NCBI GenBank assembly: GCA_964617695.1
Contig: CAZTYW010000039.1
Span: 1 to 17,769, forward strand
DNA from: CAZTYW01 sp964617695
GTDB taxonomy: Bacteria; Chloroflexota; Dehalococcoidia; UBA2247; RBG-13-53-26
Direction: 5' to 3'
Length of the DNA stretch: 17,769 nucleotides
Of the stretch, positions 7,237 to 13,811 are shown in pieces (positions within the stretch are counted from its first letter, which is position 1; each line of letters opens with the position of its first letter). The notes beneath the pieces are model-generated. The model made no database searches. It worked only from the letters and a program-made list of their open reading frames with translations, and had not been told where the DNA came from. The position numbers were made by a program, and so were the translations under genes.

Positions 7237-9303
7237 ATGCAGAACTTCGGCGCTGACCAGATACGCAACGTGGTCTTGCTGTCCCACTGCGGCGCAGGGA
7301 AGACCTCGCTGTCCGAGGCAATGCTATTCACTGCCGGAGCGATCCCGCGACTGGGCAAGGCTGACGAGGGTTCCACCACATCAGACCACGATCCGGACGA
7401 GATAAAGCGGAAGATAAGCATCAACCTCTCCCTGCTGCACTGTGAATGGAAAGGCACCAAGATCAACATCCTTGACACCCCTGGCTACGCTGACTTCGTC
7501 GCCGGGGTTAGGGCGGGGATGAGGGTGGCGGAGGGGGCTGTCATAGTGGTTTGCGCCACGTCAGGAGTGGAAGTAGGCACCGAACAGGTGTGGCATTACG
7601 CCGAGGAACGCGGCATGCCTCGGCTTATATTCCTCAACAAGATGGACCGAGAGAATGCCGACTTCCACAAGGTAGCGGATCAGATCCGCCGCAGCTTTGG
7701 CAACCGGTGCGTTCCTATCCAGTTGCCGATTGGCTCGCACACCTCCTTCAAGGGAACTGTCGACCTTATTTCCATGAAAGCCTATACCGGGGTCAAGGAG
7801 CAGGAGGAGGATGTTCCTCCCGAGATGGAGAGCGAAGTGGCGGCCTTCCGCGACAGACTGGCCGAGGCTGTAGCTGAGATAGACGATGACCTCACCGTGA
7901 AATACCTGGAGGGAGAGGAGATCACTTCAGAGGAGATTGTGGGCGCCTTGAGACAGGGGATCAAGTCCGGCAAGATAGTCCCCATTCTGACGGGCTCAGC
8001 ACTGCAGAACGTCAGCATAAGGCATTTCCTGGATGCCATCTGCAGCTATCTGCCTTCCCCCAGAGACGTCGGGCCTGTAGAGGCGACCAATCCGGCAAAG
8101 AAAGCCTCCGAGGCGATTGAACCGGATGCTGGCGCCCCTTTGAGTGCCCTGGTGTTCATGACGAGTGCCGATCCCTATGTAGGTAAGTTGACCCATTTTC
8201 GCGTCTACTCCGGTACACTTGAGAGTAATTCTCAAGTGTGGAACGCCAACAAGGGGCAGATAGAGAGGATGGGACAGCTCTTCGTATTCGAAGGCAAGAC
8301 ACAGGAGGCCGTGCCCAAGGTCACCGCCGGGGATATCGGCGCTGTGGCCAAGCTGGCAGTGACCGGCACCGGTGATACCCTGTCTTCCAGGGAGCACCCG
8401 TTGAACCTGGTGCAGATCGAGTTTCCCGAGCCGGTGTTCAGCGTGGCCATAAGCCCCAAAACGAAGGCGGATGTGGACAAACTGGGCACAGTCTTGCCGA
8501 GACTGACTGAGGAAGACCCTACTCTCGAGGTGCGCAAGGACGCGGACACCGGGGACACGGTCCTCTCGGGCATGGGCGATTCGCACGTTGAGGTGGCAGT
8601 CGAGAGGATGCGGCGCAAGTTTGGCGTAGCAGTGACGATGGATACCCCCAGGGTTCCATACAAAGAGACCATCGGTGCCAGTGTCAAGGCAGAGTACAAG
8701 CATAAGAAGCAGACCGGAGGACATGGCCAATACGGCCACGTCTGTCTGGCGCTTGAACCTCTGCCGCGAGGCGAGGGCTTTGCGTTCACTGAGAAGGTGG
8801 TAGGTGGGGCAGTGCCGAAGAACTACATACCTGCCGTCGAGAAAGGTGTGCTTGAAGCAAAGCAGGAGGGCGTGCTAGCGCGCTACCCGGTAGTCGATGT
8901 CAGGGTAACCCTCTATGATGGCAGTTCCCACCCGGTGGACTCATCGGAAATATCGTTCAAGATCGCCGCATCGCAAGCTCTCAAGAAAGGTCTGTCGCAG
9001 GGTCAGCCAGTCTTGCTTGAGCCGATAATGCGGCTCCAGGTGGTCGTACCCGAGGCCTTCATAGGTGACATAATCGGCGATCTGAATACCAAGCGAGCCA
9101 GAGTGCTGGGCATGAATCCGCAGGACGGAAATCAGCTAATCGAGGCTCAGATACCTTTGGCCGAAGTCCTCAGGTACGCTATCGACCTGAGGTCCATGAC
9201 TCAGGGACGGGGCACCTACAAGCTCGACTACAGTCACTACGAGGAGGTGCCCCCTCACGTAGTGGAAAAGATCACCAGCCAGCGGGCGGCTGAGAAAGCC
9301 TAG
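7237..9303 (+). CDS. EF-G-like translational GTPase (EF-G2 type)
   Basis: 688 residues with the full five-domain EF-G layout. GTPase motifs: G1 SHCGAGKT (16-23), G3 DTPGYADF (from 80), G4 NKMD (134-137) and a G5-like GSAL. G1 and G3 differ from canonical FusA (AHIDAGKT, DTPGHVDF) and match the divergent EF-G-like/EF-G2 paralogs, whose exact role (accessory translocation, recycling or none shown) is unsettled in most bacteria. Domain IV contains KKQTGGHGQYGHV, normal for the family. The ATG at 7237 has AAGGAGGAGG about 8 nt upstream; the in-frame GTG at 7219 overlaps that site and is rejected. It stands alone, convergent with the thiamine-binding-type gene, with its own promoter and a possible attenuator. 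A canonical fusA would be expected elsewhere in the genome. Confidence 0.9.
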   Translation: MQNFGADQIRNVVLLSHCGAGKTSLSEAMLFTAGAIPRLGKADEGSTTSDHDPDEIKRKISINLSLLHCEWKGTKINILDTPGYADFVAGVRAGMRVAEGAVIVVCATSGVEVGTEQVWHYAEERGMPRLIFLNKMDRENADFHKVADQIRRSFGNRCVPIQLPIGSHTSFKGTVDLISMKAYTGVKEQEEDVPPEMESEVAAFRDRLAEAVAEIDDDLTVKYLEGEEITSEEIVGALRQGIKSGKIVPILTGSALQNVSIRHFLDAICSYLPSPRDVGPVEATNPAKKASEAIEPDAGAPLSALVFMTSADPYVGKLTHFRVYSGTLESNSQVWNANKGQIERMGQLFVFEGKTQEAVPKVTAGDIGAVAKLAVTGTGDTLSSREHPLNLVQIEFPEPVFSVAISPKTKADVDKLGTVLPRLTEEDPTLEVRKDADTGDTVLSGMGDSHVEVAVERMRRKFGVAVTMDTPRVPYKETIGASVKAEYKHKKQTGGHGQYGHVCLALEPLPRGEGFAFTEKVVGGAVPKNYIPAVEKGVLEAKQEGVLARYPVVDVRVTLYDGSSHPVDSSEISFKIAASQALKKGLSQGQPVLLEPIMRLQVVVPEAFIGDIIGDLNTKRARVLGMNPQDGNQLIEAQIPLAEVLRYAIDLRSMTQGRGTYKLDYSHYEEVPPHVVEKITSQRAAEKA

Positions 9304-9308
9304 GAACC

Positions 9309-9326
9309 GGGGCCCGGGGAGGCCCC
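9309..9326 (+). terminator. GC-rich hairpin after the EF-G-like gene
   Basis: GGGGCC (9309-9314) and GGCCCC (9321-9326) form a 6-bp stem 6 nt after the stop. A second stem, CCAGCCC (9351-9357) with GGGCTGG (9379-9385), lies between the convergent gene ends. Neither is followed by a T-run, so termination is possible but not shown. Confidence 0.35.
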
Positions 9327-9390
9327 TCAAGGACATCGGGCCGGTCTGTGCCAGCCCCGAGCAGCGGGCGGAGCAATCGGGCTGGCTCGC

Positions 9391-9693
9391 CTATGAAAGC
9401 TGCTGCTGCACCGACTCCACTTTCGATTCCATCGTCACTTCCTTGTCGCGCCTGTCGTCGATCTCGACGGTGGTGACGACCCGCGTCACCTCATCAACGA
9501 AGGTAGCCTCGTGCATCTTCTTCACCGCATTCAACACATTGTCCAGGCTTCCCTCCAGTACCGTTCCGGTAGGCGTGAGTTGGTACCTGATGCCCTGTTG
9601 CCGCCTCACCGCGTCAACAGCACGGGCCACGTACTTCGTCAGCGATGACGTCCTTGTCCCCACCGGGACTACGCGCACCTCCGCTATAGCCAT
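9391..9693 (-). CDS. MTH1187/thiamine-binding-type (DUF77) small protein
   Basis: A 100-residue protein beginning MAIAEVRVVPVGT and continuing SLTKYVARAVDAV, YQLTPTGTVLEG and VLNAVKKMHEA. These blocks and the length are typical of the MTH1187/YkoF-like family (PF01910), ferredoxin-fold proteins thought to bind thiamine or its precursors. The physiological role is unproven. The ATG at 9693 is preceded by GGGAGGTGG; a longer reading back to 9786 adds 31 residues that lack family similarity and is rejected. No thiamine-synthesis or transport gene is adjacent. It is transcribed alone, from a strong promoter about 140 nt upstream. Confidence 0.85.
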   Translation of the reverse strand: MAIAEVRVVPVGTRTSSLTKYVARAVDAVRRQQGIRYQLTPTGTVLEGSLDNVLNAVKKMHEATFVDEVTRVVTTVEIDDRRDKEVTMESKVESVQQQLS

Positions 9694-9837
9694 GTCAACC
9701 ACCTCCCTTCGCAGCCACCCTGCACGCAGGATTTCCCCCGCAACAGATGGCCGGCATCCCACAACACAGGCATCCGCCGTTCTCAATCATTCACCGGGGA
9801 AGCCAAATCGCCAGGCGCCGTGCGATGGTTCGAACAG

Positions 9838-9866
9838 CTTATATCACCGCGATGCCGGCCTGTCAA
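9838..9866 (-). promoter_or_regulatory. Strong sigma-70 promoter for the thiamine-binding-type gene
   Basis: Minus-strand TTGACA (9861-9866, perfect) and TATAAG (9838-9843, 5 of 6) with 17-nt spacing. The predicted start near 9831 leaves an untranslated leader of about 135 nt. I looked for the TPP riboswitch blocks (CUGAGA, ACCCUUUGAACCUGAU) in this leader and found none. Confidence 0.7.
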
Positions 9867-9909
9867 GCTGCCCACACTGAAGGCATCACAGGCGGAAAGA
9901 CGACCGCTC

Positions 9910-10024
9910 GGCCAGCGGCCTCCCAGTAATGTAATCAATTCGCAACCTTTCCGTTACCAACCTTTATTGGTTCTTAAACATCCGTGTGATAACCAAGTAG
10001 ATAAGCATGTCTCAACGGCACCGG
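9910..10024 (+). repeat. Imperfect direct repeat, upstream copy (A)
   Basis: Begins GGCCAG, has CAGTAATG 14 nt later, and continues through AAGTAG (9995-10000) to ACGGCACCGG. Hand alignment with copy B gives 49 identities in the first 79 columns without a gap. A 3-nt gap, then AAGTAG and, after a further gap of about 7 nt, GCATG and ACGGCA-CGG are shared. Bases immediately left of GGCCAG do not match at all, so the left boundary is sharp. The copy occupies the spacer where the promoter of the radical SAM operon should lie; no convincing sigma-70 promoter is visible in it. Confidence 0.7.
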
Positions 10025-10105
10025 CCGACTCGGGTCGGGCTGCGGCGAAGACTGGCAGGCGTGCCATCCTCAGGGATGTCGTGAACGAAGAGGGAAAACC
10101 CATCC

Positions 10106-11263
10106 ATGGAACTCCGAGACTCAGGCACTGGCCCTTTTCAGAGCGGACGTAAGCGCAGCAACTCCAAGCGTGCACCAATCCTCGTCGGCTATACCTACGA
10201 CCCTGAAGATGCCTACCGGGCGCGCCAGCACAATCGTCTGCTGGCCATTCGCCTCGAAACGAACCGCTCCTGCAACCTGAGATGTCGTTATTGCTACGCT
10301 GAAAGCGGTGTCCGCCTGAATCAGGAGCTGAGCTACCGAGCCCTGACCAAGGTGATTGAGCAGGCCAAGGGGCTGGGGGTACGCTCGGTCGTTGTGATAG
10401 GCGGCGGTGAGCCCACATTGCACCCGCAGTTCCGAGAGCTGATCTCATATATCCACTCCCTGGATATTGTTCCGATGATTTTCAGCAATACGGTGGCGAT
10501 CACCCGAGAGCTGGCCGAGTTTCTGTATGCCAGGAACGTCTCAGTAATGGGCAAGCTTGACTCCCTGCGCCCCCGACTTCAGGACTTCATAGCAGGGCGC
10601 CGGGGCGCCTACGGCCGCATCCACCAGGGCCTCAAGAATCTGATCCAGGCAGGCTTCACGCAGGTGGAAGACCCCCGCAGCCTAAGGCTGGGGCTGTCCT
10701 TTGTGGCCAGCAGGCTCAATCTGGAGGAAGTAGAGCAGGTGTGGGACTTTTGCCGGCAAGGCAACATCTTCCCCAACATAGAGGTCCTGACCCCGACCGG
10801 CAGAGCCAGGCAGAACCTGCCAGGTCAGAGCCCAAGCCTGGAAGAGATCAAGGGCTACAAGCTGAGACTCCTGGAAATCGACAGGAGCCGCTACGGCTAT
10901 GATTGGCTGCCCTACACGCCCCTGCCGGGCAGCGGCTGTCTTCAATACCTCTACAGTCTCTACGTAACCATCGACGGAAACATCCGACCCTGCGCCCCCA
11001 CCAAGCTCGACGAGAACCCTTCTCTGAGAGAAAACGGGGCCTATCCCTACAACTTGCTCAGGTGCTCCCTGCGAGAGGCCTACGAGTCTCCCCTTTTCCA
11101 GTACGTCAGGAACATTGACCGCTACCTGGAGGGGAAATGCAGCGGTTGCCCGCACCTGGGCGAGTGCGTCGGCTGCCGGGGGTACGCCTACAGTGTTGGA
11201 GTCAACCACGGCAAGGACCCGTACGCTGCCCTCCGCGCCGAATGCCTGCATTGCTTCAGATAG
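10106..11263 (+). CDS. Radical SAM/SPASM domain protein
   Basis: 385 residues. The radical SAM cluster motif is C-N-L-R-C-R-Y-C (Cys 56, 60, 63), and the SAM-binding GGGEP is at 99-103. The C-terminal SPASM domain is complete: Cys 278, then 12 residues, G-N-I-R-P-C (Cys 296), then C-x2-C-x5-C-x2-C (345, 348, 354, 357), then C-L-H-C (380, 383). It should bind two auxiliary Fe-S clusters in addition to the SAM cluster. SPASM enzymes include peptide-modifying maturases and cofactor enzymes; the substrate here is unknown. No RiPP recognition element is seen at the N-terminus, which is a basic, low-complexity 25 residues. The ATG at 10106 lacks a good ribosome site (GAGGGA about 13 nt away), so a different start is possible. 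First gene of a three-gene operon. Confidence 0.88.
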   Translation: MELRDSGTGPFQSGRKRSNSKRAPILVGYTYDPEDAYRARQHNRLLAIRLETNRSCNLRCRYCYAESGVRLNQELSYRALTKVIEQAKGLGVRSVVVIGGGEPTLHPQFRELISYIHSLDIVPMIFSNTVAITRELAEFLYARNVSVMGKLDSLRPRLQDFIAGRRGAYGRIHQGLKNLIQAGFTQVEDPRSLRLGLSFVASRLNLEEVEQVWDFCRQGNIFPNIEVLTPTGRARQNLPGQSPSLEEIKGYKLRLLEIDRSRYGYDWLPYTPLPGSGCLQYLYSLYVTIDGNIRPCAPTKLDENPSLRENGAYPYNLLRCSLREAYESPLFQYVRNIDRYLEGKCSGCPHLGECVGCRGYAYSVGVNHGKDPYAALRAECLHCFR

Positions 11264-11275
11264 GGAAGGGGCACC

Positions 11276-12229
11276 TTGACCAAGATCGTGTTAATAACAG
11301 CCGACGAACTGGAAGCCAGGCTTCAGCAATGCCTAGGACAGCACCAGATGCCTGATTACTTCCTCTACCTCGGAGACGACGGCGCCAGCAACTGGCTTGA
11401 CCTGAGCGAGTCGGACGCGTTCCCTGTGGCCGCGCGCTTGACGGGCCTTCTGGCGCAGAACCTGGCTTCGGTGACCCGGCATCTGCCTGGCAGACTCGAC
11501 CTGGTTAGCATAGGCGTGGGCAGCGGTGAGAAGGAACGCATGTTGCTGGAAGCCATGCTGGACAGATGCGTGCCCACCTACTATGCCGTGGACGTCAGTA
11601 GCCAGATGGTAGACAAAGCCCTGAATGCCGCAGCCCGTGTCCCCGTCAAGAAGACCGGCGTGGTAGCCCTGCTGGAAGATATGGCGCTTCTGCGGCGCCT
11701 GTGGGACCCTCCCGTCCTCCTGTGCCTATTGGGTAACAGCTTCTGCAACTACGATCCACAATTCCTTCTGGAGACTGTGTACCGCCATCTGGGGTTCGAC
11801 GACCTGTTCCTGTTTGACTGCCACATGCTTCCCGCTGCTGCGGAAGGCGGGGCCCAGAAACGAGGGGAGGTGGAGGCAGCCTACCGCTGTCAGGCCAATG
11901 TGCGCTTCAACATCGGCCCTCTCGTACGGCGTGGACTGCATCCAGGTGATTGCGCTTTCCAACTGGACCTCCTTCCGATGCAGACATGTGTCGGCACCGT
12001 TTACCGGACCGTAAAGTCCGTACGAATCCTCAAGGAGACGACCCTATCATGCGGAACAGGCGCGGTGAGGCTGGCGGCAGGCGACGTCATTCACCTCGGC
12101 TTCACCTACAAGTACACATTGCCCCATATCGAGACAAGCCTGGAAAGTCATGGCTTCCAGACAGTGGAGCTTCTGCTGAGCCGCGACGGTGAGAACCTGC
12201 TGGCACTGGTGCGGAAGAGGTCTGTCTGA
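11276..12229 (+). CDS. EgtD-like SAM-dependent methyltransferase (Methyltransf_33 family)
   Basis: 317 residues. SAM-binding motif I is DLVSIGVGSGEKE (75-87), followed by an acidic loop in YYAVDVSSQM. The family block corresponding to the S/T-I-G-N motif of histidine Nalpha-methyltransferase EgtD reads LLGNSFCNYDP (151-161). Near the C-terminus IHLGFTYKYT (272-281) aligns with the EgtD block that normally contains Glu-x-Ser, residues that contact the histidine imidazole. Here they are Gly 275 and Thr 277, so histidine may not be the substrate. The start is TTG at 11276 with GGAAGGGG 5-6 nt upstream, 12 nt after the radical SAM stop; GTG at 11288 is the alternative. No EgtB, EgtC or EanB homolog is adjacent, so an ergothioneine role is not supported. 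Confidence 0.8.
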   Translation: MTKIVLITADELEARLQQCLGQHQMPDYFLYLGDDGASNWLDLSESDAFPVAARLTGLLAQNLASVTRHLPGRLDLVSIGVGSGEKERMLLEAMLDRCVPTYYAVDVSSQMVDKALNAAARVPVKKTGVVALLEDMALLRRLWDPPVLLCLLGNSFCNYDPQFLLETVYRHLGFDDLFLFDCHMLPAAAEGGAQKRGEVEAAYRCQANVRFNIGPLVRRGLHPGDCAFQLDLLPMQTCVGTVYRTVKSVRILKETTLSCGTGAVRLAAGDVIHLGFTYKYTLPHIETSLESHGFQTVELLLSRDGENLLALVRKRSV

Positions 12230-12244
12230 GGAGGTGGAACGACT

Positions 12245-13192
12245 ATGCCTGGACCGACAAGCTGCAGAATACCCTACGGTTGCGAGGAATTCGGCAGGCT
12301 CAGCCAGGTCCTGATGCACAGACCCGGCAAAGAACTTGACCTGATAGACCATGGTAACTACCAGGAGTGGTTGTTCGACCGAGCCCCCGATGCGGCCCGG
12401 TTTATCGATGAGCACGACCGCTTCCGATACATCCTCATATCCCACGGGGTTGAGGTGCTGGAGCTTTCGGACTACATCAATGACCACCACGAATGGACGC
12501 GCAGGATGCCAAACCTGACGTATCTTCACGATGCTGCTGTCATTACCAGCAAAGGCGCTATCCTTTCGTCCATGGCCTGGCCCGCCAGGCAGAACGAGGA
12601 GACCGTCGTGCGCGAAGCGCTGTCGAATCTGGGCATCCCGATATTCATTGACTTTGACGACCCAGAGGACGCGTTTGAGGGCTGCCTGTTGTTGTCACCC
12701 GAGACCGTGCTGGTAGCGGAAACGGAGAGGCACCGCCGCAAAACCATCCTCGAATTCGTGCATAAGGCGCTGGAGGTATTCGAGGAGGTGATATACGTAG
12801 ACGTCCCCAAGGCCCGCCGCTTCATGCACCCCGACACCATCTACAACCGGGTGACCCGGAACCTGGCCCTTGCTTACCTGCCAGCCTTCAGGACTAGCTA
12901 CCGGTTCGCCATAAAGGGTGTTGAGAAGATAGACTTCGCCGAACACATGAAGAGCAAGGGCGTTCAGATCGTCAACGTATCCGACTCGGAGCAGATGAGG
13001 CTGGCCTGCACTTTTGTGGCCCTCGAACCCGGCGTCATCTTCCATTACGACACTGCCCTGGACGGTGAAACGCAGGTGGCACTGGCCCGGAAAGGGGTCG
13101 AGATAATCTTCTTTCATCCGGAGGCCCTGACGGCCGGTGGTGGCAGCCTCAGGTGCATCACGCTGAGGCTGCGCCGCAGCCCGGCACCGTGA
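12245..13192 (+). CDS. Arginine deiminase/amidinotransferase-fold (guanidino-modifying) enzyme
   Basis: 315 residues of the pentein superfamily, shorter than classical arginine deiminase (about 400). The N-terminus VLMHRPGKELD matches the deiminase block. Aligned catalytic residues are present: Asp 96 (NLTYLHD), Glu 145 (FEGC), His 195 and Asp 197 (FMHPD), and Cys 304 (GGGSLRC). The second glycine and following Asp of the usual E-G-G-D are changed to E-G-C-L, so the pocket may differ. Such enzymes hydrolyse or transfer the amidino group of arginine-like compounds through a Cys adduct; hydrolase versus transferase cannot be decided. The ATG has AGGAGG 10 nt upstream, overlapping the methyltransferase stop, and the gene is 15 nt after it. 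Last gene of the operon. Confidence 0.82.
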   Translation: MPGPTSCRIPYGCEEFGRLSQVLMHRPGKELDLIDHGNYQEWLFDRAPDAARFIDEHDRFRYILISHGVEVLELSDYINDHHEWTRRMPNLTYLHDAAVITSKGAILSSMAWPARQNEETVVREALSNLGIPIFIDFDDPEDAFEGCLLLSPETVLVAETERHRRKTILEFVHKALEVFEEVIYVDVPKARRFMHPDTIYNRVTRNLALAYLPAFRTSYRFAIKGVEKIDFAEHMKSKGVQIVNVSDSEQMRLACTFVALEPGVIFHYDTALDGETQVALARKGVEIIFFHPEALTAGGGSLRCITLRLRRSPAP

Positions 13193-13203
13193 GATCCACT
13201 AAT

Positions 13204-13227
13204 CCGGCCGACTGCAGCGTGGGCCGG
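13204..13227 (+). terminator. Hairpin after the three-gene operon
   Basis: CCGGCC (13204-13209) pairs with GGCCGG (13222-13227) across a 12-nt loop, 11 nt after the stop of the deiminase-fold gene. No T-run follows, so it is a weak terminator candidate. Confidence 0.35.
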
Positions 13228-13260
13228 TCCTCCTCGCCAGTGTCGGCCCCCAAGTGCGCA

Positions 13261-13378
13261 GGCCAGGTGGCCAACAGTAATGCAAGCTTTTCGGTACCGT
13301 ACCGTAACTGCACTTAACGCCTTCTGAACCTCGCCTGTGGTTAAGTAGTTAGCGTCGCCGCATGAGCTACGGCAGCGG
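13261..13378 (+). repeat. Imperfect direct repeat, downstream copy (B)
   Basis: Same orientation as copy A at 9910-10024: GGCCAG at 13261, CAGTAATG exactly 14 nt later (13275), AAGTAG at 13343-13348, GCATG at 13360-13364 and ACGGCAGCGG to 13378. Identity to A is about 62 percent over the first 79 ungapped columns. The two copies bracket the radical SAM-methyltransferase-deiminase operon and begin 3351 bp apart. It lies 138 nt before the remnant oxidoreductase ORF. Confidence 0.7.
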
Positions 13379-13515
13379 GAACGGGTGCAACAGCCGGATT
13401 TGGCCTCGACAGGAAGGACGCATACACGACGCTGGCTGCCTCCCCAAGGCCAACACGGAGCCCTGACAAGGCAAGGGCCACTGTCAGCGCTGGAGATCGG
13501 GTAGGAGGCAGGGGA

Positions 13516-13770
13516 ATGGTCAACCTTGATGTCCTGGCTATTGGGGCGGGAACCGCAGGCGGCTTAGCCGCCTGCGCTGCCGAAGGCAGCGTTGACCCGG
13601 TTGGCCTGGTCGAAAGGGGACGCGTAGGCGGAGACTGCATTTTCCACGCCTGTATCCCAACCGAGGCGCTGCCTCACGGCTTCGCGGGTCACCCCTATGG
13701 GGTTGGCGGGGCCGTCGCCCGAGAGCGCAGGGAGGGGCGCGTGGGCGATCTCTTTCGGCAGGCGACCTGA
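13516..13770 (+). pseudogene. Remnant N-terminus of a pyridine nucleotide-disulfide (flavin) oxidoreductase
   Basis: The 84-codon ORF has the N-terminal FAD-binding Rossmann motif (DVLAIGAGTAGG), the Glu of LVERGR and the redox-active block GGDCIFHACIPTEAL. This is as in mercuric reductase and dihydrolipoamide dehydrogenase relatives, where C-x4-C is the active disulfide. Family members are about 450 residues; here similarity stops at about residue 55 and the frame closes at 84. The other plus frames after the break show no recognisable continuation, and the GH15 gene starts 41 bp later, so most of the gene is gone. A perfect AGGAGG (13503-13508) remains 7 nt before the ATG, so a short peptide could still be made. 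The reference function was probably redox, but the remnant cannot be catalytic. Confidence 0.72.
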
Positions 13771-13811
13771 GGACGCAGACGCGTCCTGAAGAGCCACAAG
13801 GTTGAGTGGAA

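Noticed and set aside
9694..9831. TPP riboswitch before the thiamine-binding-type gene
   Set aside because: Neither the CUGAGA block nor the conserved ACCUGAUCUGGAU-type block is present.
9820..9840. tRNA-like T-loop GGTTCGAAC
   Set aside because: No acceptor stem, anticodon arm or CCA-compatible pairing around it; it lies at the -10 region of a clear promoter on the other strand.
10106..13192. Ergothioneine biosynthesis locus
   Set aside because: Only an EgtD-like gene is present; there is no EgtB, EgtC or rhodanese-type EanB, and the expected histidine-contact residues are altered.
13341..13640. Minus-strand ORF of 99 codons
   Set aside because: Pro/Ala/Ser-rich composition typical of an antisense frame; it overlaps repeat B and the flavoprotein remnant, which has real motifs on the plus strand.
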